Of a DNA stretch of 8,878 bases, positions 1 through 5,933 are shown piece by piece; positions within the stretch are counted from its first letter, which is position 1; the number at the start of each line of letters is the position of its first letter. The notes under the pieces were generated by a model. The model saw only the letters and a program-made list of their open reading frames with translations. It had not been told where the DNA came from and ran no database searches. Source of the stretch: Acidobacteriota bacterium (GTDB taxonomy: Bacteria > Acidobacteriota > Terriglobia > Bryobacterales > Bryobacteraceae); NCBI GenBank assembly GCA_026394095.1, contig JAPKYY010000209.1:1-8878 (forward strand), given 5' to 3'. The position numbers and the translations under genes are program-made.

Positions 1-429
1 CGGATACAAAAACGCGGCTCCTGTAGCTTCAATCGCTGCAAAACGGATGCCGTAAACGGGGCTCTCTTCGCGTCTGTCAAAACGCCCGTCGTAATCAAAG
101 GTCACTGTGGTGGATTTGCCCTTGGCCAGAGGCTGCGAGAACTGCAAACGGTAGTTGAAATCGCTGGTCTTTGAGAATGCCACGGGCCCGCCCGCATCGT
201 CGGTTACATTCGACACACGCATGGCGTCGTTGAAGTCTACCTGGATCGAAGACAGACGGTCGTCCAGCGGCGTAAAGCGCATCTTCACCTTGGCCAGCAT
301 CGTTTGCGACGCAGGCGTTACCGCCACGTCGATGTCGTAGTGTTCTACGTCGACGCGACCGCGGCGATCTTGCTGCGCGTACAGCGCCGCGCTAAGCAAC
401 AGAATTGGCAGGAATCTCATTTTGTTCAT
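1..429 (-). CDS. Exported M1-family aminopeptidase-like protein, N-terminal part (3' end outside window)
   Basis: Only the first 143 residues are present; the frame stays open to the window edge. Residues 1-18 form a signal peptide (short basic start, hydrophobic run FLPILLLSAALYA, cleavage probably after YA or AQ), so the protein is exported. The following segment (about residues 24-143) alternates beta strands, beginning VEHYDIDVAVTP and later TVTFDYDG. This resembles the N-terminal beta domain of M1 zinc aminopeptidases. The zinc-binding HEXXH motif would lie beyond the window and cannot be checked. The start is ATG at 429, with a second in-frame ATG at 420; neither has a strong Shine-Dalgarno site. 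The start lies inside the end of lpxB (38 bp overlap), so translation is probably coupled to it. The export call is firm; the M1 assignment is moderate and rests on fold resemblance only. Confidence 0.7.
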   Translation of the reverse strand, partial: MNKMRFLPILLLSAALYAQQDRRGRVDVEHYDIDVAVTPASQTMLAKVKMRFTPLDDRLSSIQVDFNDAMRVSNVTDDAGGPVAFSKTSDFNYRLQFSQPLAKGKSTTVTFDYDGRFDRREESPVYGIRFAAIEATGAAFLYP

Positions 430-1552
430 TCAGGATCTCATCCACAATACGGGCCGCTACTTCAAACGGATCATGGTCGCTACGTAAAACGCGCGCCACC
501 TCCGCCAGGCCCTCTTTCATATCATCCCGTTCCTTGGCACTCTGAAGCAAACGCAGGGTTTCCACGGCCAGCTTTTCGCCAGTCATGTTTTCCTGCATCA
601 ACTCCGGAATCACCCTCTTGCCAGCCACCAGGTTCACCATGGTGTAGAACGGCACATCGACAAGAAATCTTCCGATCAACCAGCTCAGGCCCGTTACCCG
701 ATAGAAGCTCACCGTGGGCGCACCCAGCAGCGCGGCTTCCATCGTCACTGTGCCTGAGGCGGCCAGCGCCACATCACAGTGTGCCAGCAATTCCCAGGTT
801 TGACCTTCAATCACATGGATGGCTTCGGGCAGCGAATGGTTAGCAAAAAACATGCGTCCAATCGTTGGGGGCGTCCCTAGTACAAACTGCACGGGCATTT
901 TTGCCCCAATCCGCCCCACCGCATCAATCAACGCCGGAAGATGCCGCGCGATCTCCCCATGCCTGCTCCCCGGCAGTAGCGCCACCATTGGGCGGGTTGG
1001 GTCGAGGCCAATCGACCCCAGAAAATCCTCACGCGTCCGCTTCGCTGCGATATGCCGCGCCATCGGATGCCCAATGTAGCTGGTAGCGACACCCCGGTCG
1101 TTAAACCATTGCTCTTCAAACGGAAAAATACAAAGTAAACGCCGCAGATCACGGCTCATCTGCTTGGCACGCCCCTGCCGCCAGGCCCAGGCCTGCGGTG
1201 CCACCAGATAAACCACCGGGATGCCCATCGCCTTCAGCTTTCGCGCCACACGGAGGTGAAAGTCGGGAGAATCGGTGAGAATCGCCAAATCCGGCTTCTC
1301 CCGTTCAGCCGCCGCCAGCAGCTTCTGATACTCGCCGTAAATCCCCGGCAGATGAGTCACCACCTCTACCAGCCCCACCACACCCAGCTTGCCGGCATCG
1401 ATTACGGGACGCACGCCTGCTGCGAGCATCTTCGGTTGAGCGCAACCAAAGAAGTCAAGATCGCTGCGTTTTCGGCGCAAAGCGTCCACCACGCCAGTGG
1501 CGTAAAAATCGCCACTCGCTTCCCCTGCCGAGATCAGGATCTTACGCGCCAC
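392..1552 (-). CDS. lpxB: Lipid-A-disaccharide synthase LpxB
   Basis: LpxB is a GT19 glycosyltransferase. It joins UDP-2,3-diacylglucosamine to lipid X to form the lipid A disaccharide at the inner face of the cytoplasmic membrane. The 386-residue product matches the usual family length of about 380. Motifs in order: SAGEASGD at residues 8-15, DSPDF at 95-99 (family catalytic Asp region), PQAWAWR at 119-125, FPFE at 143-146, GHP at 161-163, LLPGSRHGEI at 192-201 and SGTVTMEA at 266-273. The NLVAGKRVIPELMQ stretch at 307-320 is the conserved C-terminal nucleotide-sugar region. The start is a GTG at 1552, placed so that KILISAGEASGD sits near the N terminus as in homologues. The open frame runs on to 1948, but that extension lies antisense to another gene. 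The gene shows that the host has lipopolysaccharide. The downstream exported gene overlaps it. Confidence 0.95.
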   Translation of the reverse strand: MARKILISAGEASGDFYATGVVDALRRKRSDLDFFGCAQPKMLAAGVRPVIDAGKLGVVGLVEVVTHLPGIYGEYQKLLAAAEREKPDLAILTDSPDFHLRVARKLKAMGIPVVYLVAPQAWAWRQGRAKQMSRDLRRLLCIFPFEEQWFNDRGVATSYIGHPMARHIAAKRTREDFLGSIGLDPTRPMVALLPGSRHGEIARHLPALIDAVGRIGAKMPVQFVLGTPPTIGRMFFANHSLPEAIHVIEGQTWELLAHCDVALAASGTVTMEAALLGAPTVSFYRVTGLSWLIGRFLVDVPFYTMVNLVAGKRVIPELMQENMTGEKLAVETLRLLQSAKERDDMKEGLAEVARVLRSDHDPFEVAARIVDEILNEQNEIPANSVA

Positions 1553-1588
1553 TTCTACCCAGCGTATCGCGCTATCATTCGGTTGTTG

Positions 1589-2332
1589 ATGACAGAGCGG
1601 TTGACGGTGAAGGCATTCGCGGAGCGTTTCCGCAAAGAGATGGTTCCTCTCTCGGGGAAGATCAGTTTCTATTCCGCAGGCTTGCGCCTGAACGAAGAAG
1701 ACGAAAAAGAGCTGATCTACGATCCAGTTGGCAGTTTGCCGCCCATGGTGCGCGAGCTTTTGCCCGACATGTCGATCGTTTTGGTGCCGCATCTGGAAGG
1801 CACTGGTGAAGTCACTGTTGTGATGGATCCCCCGAAAAGCGCGGTTAAAGAAGAAGCCGAAGACCGCATCTGGCAGAACGAAACCCTCATCGACAACAAC
1901 GTCGTGCTCACCTTCGCCGTGCAGGGTTGCGACAGTGGCGAGTATCACTACCGCCTCTTCCGCATCATCGCTGCCAAGGTTGTAGAGCGCGCTGCACCCA
2001 AGTTCTGGAACGAATTCGAAGAGATCCTCCGCGACGAATTAAAGCGCCGTGTCCATGGCGAAGTAGACGAAGAGAGCTGGAAGGCTAAGGATGAACTCCT
2101 CGCCGCCGCAACCACTCCCTGGCGCGATTCCAAAATGTTCCGGGCCTACGCCAAAATCGCGACGATCGATACTTTGACGCTGTATCTCCACGGCCTCTGC
2201 TGTGACATCGACGTCGAACCCGGCCCACGCCAGATGCAAAGCCGCGAAATGCGCAAGCGCCTCCTCTGGCTGCACGAAAAGATCGGAGCCCCCGAAGGCT
2301 ACGTGATTTTTCCTGAGCAGAAGAAGACCTAA
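1589..2332 (+). CDS. Hypothetical protein, 247 residues, divergent from lpxB
   Basis: I do not recognise this protein. It is probably cytoplasmic: no signal peptide or membrane helix is visible. It is rich in charged residues and looks alpha/beta. Residues 1-80 contain short strands and a Pro-rich stretch (VGSLPPMVRELLPDM, 47-61). Residues 84-170 are strongly acidic and basic with long predicted helices (around 121-170). The C-terminal part carries a Cys-Cys pair (204-205) in HGLCCDIDVEPGP, then a basic helix around 218-231. The start is taken as ATG at 1589 (MTERLTVKAF). The frame stays open further upstream, but that part is antisense to lpxB. There is no clear Shine-Dalgarno site, and TTG codons at 1583 and 1586 are alternative starts. 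Only 36 bp separate it from lpxB, so the two may share a divergent control region. The coherent protein-like composition makes a real gene likely. Confidence 0.75.
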   Translation: MTERLTVKAFAERFRKEMVPLSGKISFYSAGLRLNEEDEKELIYDPVGSLPPMVRELLPDMSIVLVPHLEGTGEVTVVMDPPKSAVKEEAEDRIWQNETLIDNNVVLTFAVQGCDSGEYHYRLFRIIAAKVVERAAPKFWNEFEEILRDELKRRVHGEVDEESWKAKDELLAAATTPWRDSKMFRAYAKIATIDTLTLYLHGLCCDIDVEPGPRQMQSREMRKRLLWLHEKIGAPEGYVIFPEQKKT

Positions 2333-2341
2333 GAATCCGCT

Positions 2342-2353
2342 AAGCTAGAGCTT
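2342..2353. promoter_or_regulatory. Possible operator: inverted repeat upstream of the toxin-antitoxin pair
   Basis: AAGCT and AGCTT form a 5 bp inverted repeat separated by two bases, just before the ribosome-binding site of the antitoxin gene. Ribbon-helix-helix antitoxins usually repress their own promoter by binding short inverted repeats, so this is a reasonable operator candidate. The repeat is short enough to arise by chance. Confidence 0.25.
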
Positions 2354-2359
2354 GAGGAA
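2354..2359 (+). promoter_or_regulatory. Shine-Dalgarno site that supports a TTG start
   Basis: GAGGAA lies 8 bases before the TTG at 2368. This is the best-spaced ribosome-binding site for the frame and decides the unusual start codon of the antitoxin gene. Confidence 0.7.
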
Positions 2360-2367
2360 CGGTCTCC

Positions 2368-2619
2368 TTGAACCTGACAATTACTCTTCCAGATTCAGAC
2401 CTGCAAGCCTTGCAAGCCAAGGCCAAAGCCCGTGGAGTAACTGCGGAGCAGTATGCCTTACAGGTACTTGAAAGAGATCTGGCCCCAGATTGGCTTCGCA
2501 AATCGTGGTCTGTCGCTGCGGAGGCTGGTCTCGATCTATTGTCTATGGATGAGATAGAAGCCGAGATCACAGCCGCAAGGAAAGCACGGCGCTCAACCGG
2601 CTCGCATCAAAAAGCATGA
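2368..2619 (+). CDS. Antitoxin of a PIN-domain toxin-antitoxin pair (ribbon-helix-helix type)
   Basis: This 83-residue protein precedes a PIN toxin and should be its antitoxin, neutralising the ribonuclease and repressing the operon. Residues 1-8 (MNLTITLP) form the beta strand typical of ribbon-helix-helix DNA-binding proteins. Two short helices follow, at about 9-21 and 25-37, separated by a turn at RGV. The rest (about 40-83) is a helix-rich tail, including an acidic stretch DEIEAEI at 61-67 and a basic end. Such a tail would be expected to wrap the toxin. Translation starts at a TTG, supported by GAGGAA 8 bases upstream; no ATG lies at a suitable position. The stop overlaps the toxin start in an ATGA, giving translational coupling. 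The antitoxin role is inferred from fold and gene order and is fairly secure. Confidence 0.85.
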   Translation: MNLTITLPDSDLQALQAKAKARGVTAEQYALQVLERDLAPDWLRKSWSVAAEAGLDLLSMDEIEAEITAARKARRSTGSHQKA

Positions 2620-3020
2620 TCCGAGTCGTGCTCGACACGAACATCATTGTCTCGGCCTTACTACAACCGCTCGGGCCTCCGGCAGAGGTGCTCCTATTGG
2701 CCTTGGGAACCTCGCTTCAGATGTGTATTAGCGGCGAGATTTTCGCGGAGTACGAAGAAGTAATTCGCCGTCCTCGATTTCGACTGCCCGAAGAAACACT
2801 TGCCACGGCCATGGAAACAATTCGGGCGAAGGCTCTTTGGGTACGGCCCGTTCAGACAGTTCAAGTGTGCTCCGACCCCGATGACAACATCTTCCTCGAA
2901 TGTGCCCAAGCTGCGCGTGCTGCTTATCTAGTAACAGGAAACCTAAGGCATTTCCCTCCAGCCTGGCAAGGCACTGAGGTAGTTACGCCTCGCCAGATCA
3001 TGGAAATAGTTCTACGTTAA
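2616..3020 (+). CDS. PIN-domain toxin (putative ribonuclease, COG1569/TIGR00305-like)
   Basis: This 134-residue single-domain protein belongs to the PIN superfamily of metal-dependent ribonucleases, which act as toxins by cutting RNA. The first acidic residue is D7 in VVLDTN. A central acidic residue lies in EIFAEYEEVIRRPRF (E45 or E47), a motif typical of the COG1569 group. The third acidic cluster is DPDDN at 87-91. The fourth motif reads LVTGNLRHFP, with Asn109 where many PIN proteins have Asp; I recall the same variant in other members. The gene begins inside the antitoxin stop (ATGA overlap at 2616-2619), confirming a two-gene operon with antitoxin first. Its end overlaps by 9 bp the end of the convergent 133-residue gene. 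It appears intact. The RNA target cannot be deduced from sequence. Confidence 0.9.
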   Translation: MIRVVLDTNIIVSALLQPLGPPAEVLLLALGTSLQMCISGEIFAEYEEVIRRPRFRLPEETLATAMETIRAKALWVRPVQTVQVCSDPDDNIFLECAQAARAAYLVTGNLRHFPPAWQGTEVVTPRQIMEIVLR

Positions 3021-3413
3021 GACTGAACTCCCAAGCCCGCTCGATCCGCTGGTCAGCCCAACTGGCAATTGAGTTCCGCACCAGGGACAAAAGCCGATCA
3101 CTATGCCCTCGCCCTTCTTAGCTGAGGTGATGATCGAGTACATGCCACATTGCAAATCCAGGCCGCGATCAGGAATGTCGGCAGAGTAATATGCCACGTG
3201 GAAGCAAGGGTGTTTCTCGTATTGCAAAAAATGCTGAACTTCGAAAAATTGCAGAAGACTTTGCATACAGTCGCTGCACGTGGAAAGATGCCGAGTATGG
3301 TCAGACGCTGGGAGCTCATCCCACTCCTCCCGAATTAGGAGTCTGCGCCAGACATCTTTGTCGACTGTTCCAAACTCTTTGCGCATACTATCTTCAAACT
3401 GCCTACAGAACAT
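3012..3413 (-). CDS. Hypothetical 133-residue Cys/His protein with HX3CX2C and CPWCG motifs
   Basis: I do not recognise this as a named family. Two probable metal-binding sites are visible. The first is HLSTCSDC (His42, Cys46, Cys49), which fits the HX3CX2C pattern of zinc-binding anti-sigma domains. The second is CPWCG at 109-113, followed by QLP, like the zinc-knuckle C terminus of several small uncharacterised proteins. A helix with Phe and Gln separates them. No signal peptide or membrane helix is present, and no sigma factor gene is adjacent. The start at 3413 is preferred because GGGAGGG lies 9 bases upstream. An in-frame ATG at 3386 has a poorer site. It overlaps the end of the HigA-like gene by 79 bp in another frame, so translation is probably coupled. 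The reading frame is convincing; the function is unknown. Confidence 0.65.
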   Translation of the reverse strand: MFCRQFEDSMRKEFGTVDKDVWRRLLIREEWDELPASDHTRHLSTCSDCMQSLLQFFEVQHFLQYEKHPCFHVAYYSADIPDRGLDLQCGMYSIITSAKKGEGIVIGFCPWCGTQLPVGLTSGSSGLGSSVLT

Positions 3414-3742
3414 TCAGTTTTGCCCTCCCATCTGGTGCTCATACTTGCACCGCTGGCTTCAGGCTGATATCGCTCCACTCGTATCGACTTCTCCAGGCCC
3501 CCCGTGACGGCAATCTCATAGCTATTCTGCATCCGCATCAGCGTCTCCATATCCACACCAAAGGCCTTTTCGAATCGCAGAGCCATCTCACCTGAAAGGT
3601 TTGCCTTGGCATTGAGCAGGCTGGAAAGTGTAGGCCGCGAAACACGGAGAATCTTTGCCGCTCCAGTGGCGGATAGCTCATAGGCCTCGATAATCTCGGT
3701 CTTCAAAAAGCGGCCAGGGTGCACGGGCTTTAGCATTCGCAT
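3335..3742 (-). CDS. higA: HigA-family helix-turn-helix antitoxin-like protein, with C-terminal extension
   Basis: Residues 1-92 closely follow HigA antitoxins of the XRE class. They open with the HPGRFLKTEII element (8-18). The helix-turn-helix spans about 24-45 (LSATGAAKILRVSRPTLSSL). MALRFEKAFG follows at 53-62, then METLMRMQNSYEIA (65-78), and the domain ends at IRVERY. Such proteins neutralise a HigB mRNA interferase and repress the operon. Here no HigB frame is found immediately upstream or downstream; the neighbours are unrelated small proteins. HigA proteins of this type usually stop near residue 95-100, but this one continues to 135 with a Ser-rich tail that overlaps the next gene. 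Either the tail is real or an old frame change extended the protein. GAGGAG, 6 bases before the ATG at 3742, is a strong ribosome-binding site. Whether it acts as an antitoxin or only as a regulator is open. Confidence 0.85.
   Translation of the reverse strand: MRMLKPVHPGRFLKTEIIEAYELSATGAAKILRVSRPTLSSLLNAKANLSGEMALRFEKAFGVDMETLMRMQNSYEIAVTGGLEKSIRVERYQPEASGASMSTRWEGKTECSVGSLKIVCAKSLEQSTKMSGADS
3423..3429 (-). promoter_or_regulatory. Shine-Dalgarno site for the 133-residue gene, inside the HigA-like coding sequence
   Basis: GGGAGGG on the minus strand lies 9 bases before the ATG at 3413. It favours that start over the internal ATG at 3386 and implies that the overlap between the two genes is used in translation. 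Confidence 0.5.
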
Positions 3743-3748
3743 GATTTA

Positions 3749-3754
3749 CTCCTC
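3749..3754 (-). promoter_or_regulatory. Shine-Dalgarno site of the HigA-like gene
   Basis: GAGGAG on the minus strand is 6 bases from the ATG at 3742 and fixes the start at MRMLKPVHPG, as in other HigA proteins. The 48 bp gap upstream (3743-3790) holds no other recognisable element. Confidence 0.7.
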
Positions 3755-3790
3755 AGTGATAGTCTTCAAAATCGCTATCGACGATTGGCT

Positions 3791-4108
3791 TCAGTATTTT
3801 GAAACCCTCAGCAAACTTGCCTCGAGTTTACTCTGCTCAAACCACCGAAGAACCGAACGCTGATCCTGGAGCGTCTCAACATAAAGCAGCAAGCGGTATT
3901 TGGGAAAGTCTTCCTCAGCCAATTCAGGAAATACGCCAACATCTCGATTGTGCTGCAAAATCAAAGACTCTTCGTCTCCTTGGCCGCGACAATATTCGCC
4001 ACCTCTGCTTCCTGCTTCGTATGGCTCAAGCGAAATTCGCAAAACCTTACTCAACTCAACTGCCAGCAGATCGATGTCTTCTGAAAGAAATCCAAAGAGG
4101 TAAACCAT
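3791..4108 (-). CDS. Hypothetical 105-residue acidic protein (possibly immunity-like)
   Basis: I do not recognise a named family. The protein is small, acidic and soluble, with no signal peptide or membrane helix. An N-terminal helix (about 8-24, EDIDLLAVELSKVL) is followed by a strand and a Gly-rich stretch SRGGEYCRG (34-42). Next comes a strand ESLILQHNRD (47-56), then an acidic segment with FPKYRLLLYVE (68-78) and a final helix. The pattern of a helix, a YEAGSRGGEY-type turn and a LILQHN strand recalls small proteins found near toxins or as immunity proteins, but this is only an impression. GAGG, 5 bases before the ATG at 4108, overlaps the stop of the ankyrin gene, so translation is likely coupled. 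The HigA-like gene follows after 48 bp in the same direction. Confidence 0.65.
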   Translation of the reverse strand: MVYLFGFLSEDIDLLAVELSKVLRISLEPYEAGSRGGEYCRGQGDEESLILQHNRDVGVFPELAEEDFPKYRLLLYVETLQDQRSVLRWFEQSKLEASLLRVSKY

Positions 4109-4113
4109 CGAGA

Positions 4114-4117
4114 CCTC
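4114..4117 (-). promoter_or_regulatory. Shine-Dalgarno site overlapping the ankyrin stop codon
   Basis: On the minus strand the sequence reads GTGAGGTCTCGATG. The TGA stop of the ankyrin gene overlaps the GAGG ribosome-binding site of the 105-residue gene, a layout that favours translational coupling. Confidence 0.5.
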
Positions 4118-5348
4118 ACTTCAACAACTCCGCAATCCCGTCATACCCAGCCGCCCGCGCCAACTCCCCAGCCGTCTTTCCCACCTTGTTTTTCCGTGTC
4201 CTATCCGCGCCCTTCTTCAGCAACAACGACACCATCTCCTCACGCCCCCAACTCGCCGCGTAGTGCAACGGCGTCGCCTTCGAATCCCGATCCAGCGCAT
4301 GAATATCCGCCCCCCGCTCCAGTAACAACTGCGCCATCGCCAACTGCCCCGCCAGCGCCGCATCATGCAGCGGCGTAGCGCCATTCGCATTCAACGCATT
4401 CGCACTCGCCCCTGCCGCAAGCAACAGCTCAGCAATCCCCATATGGCCTTTAAGACAAGCATCATGTATGAGTGTGCTGCCATTAGGCGTGGGCGCATCC
4501 GGATCCATCTTCCGCTCGAGCAGCAGCTGCACCACCTCCGTCTGCCCCTTCAGCACCGCATCTTCCATTTGCTTGGCCGCCCCACGCGCATCCCCACCCG
4601 CAATCTTCGCGCCCTTCCCCATCAGATAGTCCACCACCAGCGCATGCCGTTGCCGGAGTGCTTCATCAAGCGGCGTCGCGCCACTCTGATCCTTGGCATC
4701 CATTTCAGCCCCAGCCACAATCAACAACTGCGCCACCTCAAGAAAGCCCCGCGTCGCCGCCTCATGCAACGGCGTAATCTTCGTATCCTTGATCCGGTGC
4801 TTCGGGTTGGCCCCAGCCTTCAACAACAACTCAACAACCGCCGCATGCCCCTTCCAGGCCGCCTCATCCAGTGCCGTCGCCCCACTCCCATCCTCGGCAT
4901 CCACATCCACCTTGTGAGCCAGCAAAAACTGCACAATCTCTTTGTGCCCGCGGCTCGACGCAAGATGCAACGCCGTTGACCCCACCCTGTGCCGCCTCTT
5001 CAAATCCGCACCCCGCGACGCCAGCAACTCCACCATATCCAGATGATTCGTCAAAATTGCGTAGTGCAAAGGAGTAGAGCCGCTTTCCGCATGCGCAGCG
5101 TTGATGTCCATGTGAGGAGCATCCACTTCCGCCCCACGCTCCAGCAACAGAATCGCGATTTCTTTATGCCCGCCCCAGGCCGCATCATGCAGAGGCGTCC
5201 CACCCAGACTGTCCCGCTCCTTGACTGAGACTCCTGTCTCAATCAATGCCTTAACTTTATCGATATCCCCAGCCCGCACCGCGCTGTGCAATCCCTGATC
5301 CGCCCCAAGGATCAGGGAGCACAGCAGAAATAGGATGCAGCGCTTCAC
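4116..5348 (-). CDS. Exported ankyrin-repeat protein
   Basis: This 410-residue protein is built almost entirely of ankyrin repeats, which form an elongated surface for protein-protein contact. A signal peptide is visible at 1-16 (MKRC start, hydrophobic ILFLLCSLILG). About twelve repeats of roughly 33 residues follow from residue 19, most with a TPLHxAA start and a VVELLLxxGA helix end. The second repeat carries an insertion of about seven residues near DINAAHAES. The eighth (about 256-288) is degenerate, having lost the TPLH turn. The last, ending at the C terminus, is a capping repeat. The start is GTG at 5348, chosen because it yields an intact signal peptide; the overlapping ATG at 5350 is followed directly by a stop. 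The gene lies 16 bp after an exported redoxin gene, suggesting a shared periplasmic role. Its partner is unknown. Confidence 0.9.
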   Translation of the reverse strand: MKRCILFLLCSLILGADQGLHSAVRAGDIDKVKALIETGVSVKERDSLGGTPLHDAAWGGHKEIAILLLERGAEVDAPHMDINAAHAESGSTPLHYAILTNHLDMVELLASRGADLKRRHRVGSTALHLASSRGHKEIVQFLLAHKVDVDAEDGSGATALDEAAWKGHAAVVELLLKAGANPKHRIKDTKITPLHEAATRGFLEVAQLLIVAGAEMDAKDQSGATPLDEALRQRHALVVDYLMGKGAKIAGGDARGAAKQMEDAVLKGQTEVVQLLLERKMDPDAPTPNGSTLIHDACLKGHMGIAELLLAAGASANALNANGATPLHDAALAGQLAMAQLLLERGADIHALDRDSKATPLHYAASWGREEMVSLLLKKGADRTRKNKVGKTAGELARAAGYDGIAELLK

Positions 5349-5364
5349 ATCCGCTAGACTACCG

Positions 5365-5931
5365 CTATTTCTTCTTGGTAGCCGGCGCAGGTGCAGGAGC
5401 CGCAGCTTTGCCTTCGGCCTGCAGCTTCTCGATCTCGGTCACCAGACGGTCACCGGAGATCACGTCGGGATAAAGACCAGCAGCAGTCCACTGCCAATCC
5501 ATCCGGATCTGACCCTTCTGATCGATCAGGAACACATGCGGAAAATACATGGCCGGGCGATCGGGAGAAGCCTTCACATAGCTGCTCGCCACCTGACCCG
5601 CATCAAAGAGAATCGGGTTCGTAACCTTGAACACATTGATGTACTTCTTCACTTCATCGAAGGTATCCGGAGGAACCACGATGCTCAGCACGCCAACGCT
5701 ATCGCCAAACTTCGCCTTCACACGGCCTTCGATCGACCGTGTCAGTGCCTGGCACTTCTCGCACTTGGTCTGCATGAATTCAATAATCAGCACCTTGCCC
5801 CGGTAATCGAGAATATCGTGCTGCTTCATGTTCACATCGGGCAACGAAAAGCTGGGCGCCCTTCGTCCGCTGTATTCATTGGCTGCCATCAAGGCAAAGG
5901 CACTCAGGCCCAACAAAATCAAATGTCTCAT
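5365..5931 (-). CDS. Exported thioredoxin-fold (TlpA/AhpC-TSA-like) redox protein
   Basis: The 188-residue protein is predicted to be periplasmic, with a signal peptide at 1-17 (MRHLILLGLSAFALMAA). The mature part is a thioredoxin fold of the TlpA/redoxin type: RRAPSFSLPDV at 23-33, strand VLIIEFM at 47-53, and active site CEKC (Cys57, Cys60). The expected cis-proline lies at 131 before HVFLID, and the strand and helix order is normal. Such proteins reduce or exchange disulfides, or act on peroxides, in the envelope. After residue about 174 comes a low-complexity tail rich in Ala, Pro and Lys, unusual for TlpA. The ATG at 5931 has AGGAAA 6 bases upstream, inside the end of mtnA, and only 2 bases separate it from the mtnA stop. 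The ankyrin gene follows 16 bp later. The exact substrate is unknown. Confidence 0.9.
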   Translation of the reverse strand: MRHLILLGLSAFALMAANEYSGRRAPSFSLPDVNMKQHDILDYRGKVLIIEFMQTKCEKCQALTRSIEGRVKAKFGDSVGVLSIVVPPDTFDEVKKYINVFKVTNPILFDAGQVASSYVKASPDRPAMYFPHVFLIDQKGQIRMDWQWTAAGLYPDVISGDRLVTEIEKLQAEGKAAAPAPAPATKKK

Positions 5932-5933
5932 GA

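Noticed and set aside
1256..1588. Upstream extension of the 247-residue gene to 358 residues
   Set aside because: The added stretch is antisense to conserved lpxB codons and reads like non-coding complement (many Arg, His and Gln). The ATG at 1589 is the first start outside lpxB.
1553..1948. N-terminal extension of the lpxB frame to 518 residues
   Set aside because: LpxB proteins begin directly before the SAGEASGD motif. The extension has no family resemblance and is antisense to the 247-residue gene.
3799..4263. 154-residue plus-strand open frame covering the 105-residue gene and the ankyrin end
   Set aside because: No ribosome-binding site or recognisable motif. The minus-strand frames have better starts, spacing and protein-like composition.
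4365..4979. 204-residue plus-strand open frame
   Set aside because: It is the antisense of the ankyrin repeats. Its apparent internal repeats merely mirror the repeat unit of the real gene.
4116..5290. Regular repeats suggestive of a CRISPR array or tandem DNA repeat
   Set aside because: The period is about 99 bp with variable bases and corresponds to the 33-residue ankyrin unit. There are no identical repeats with unique spacers.
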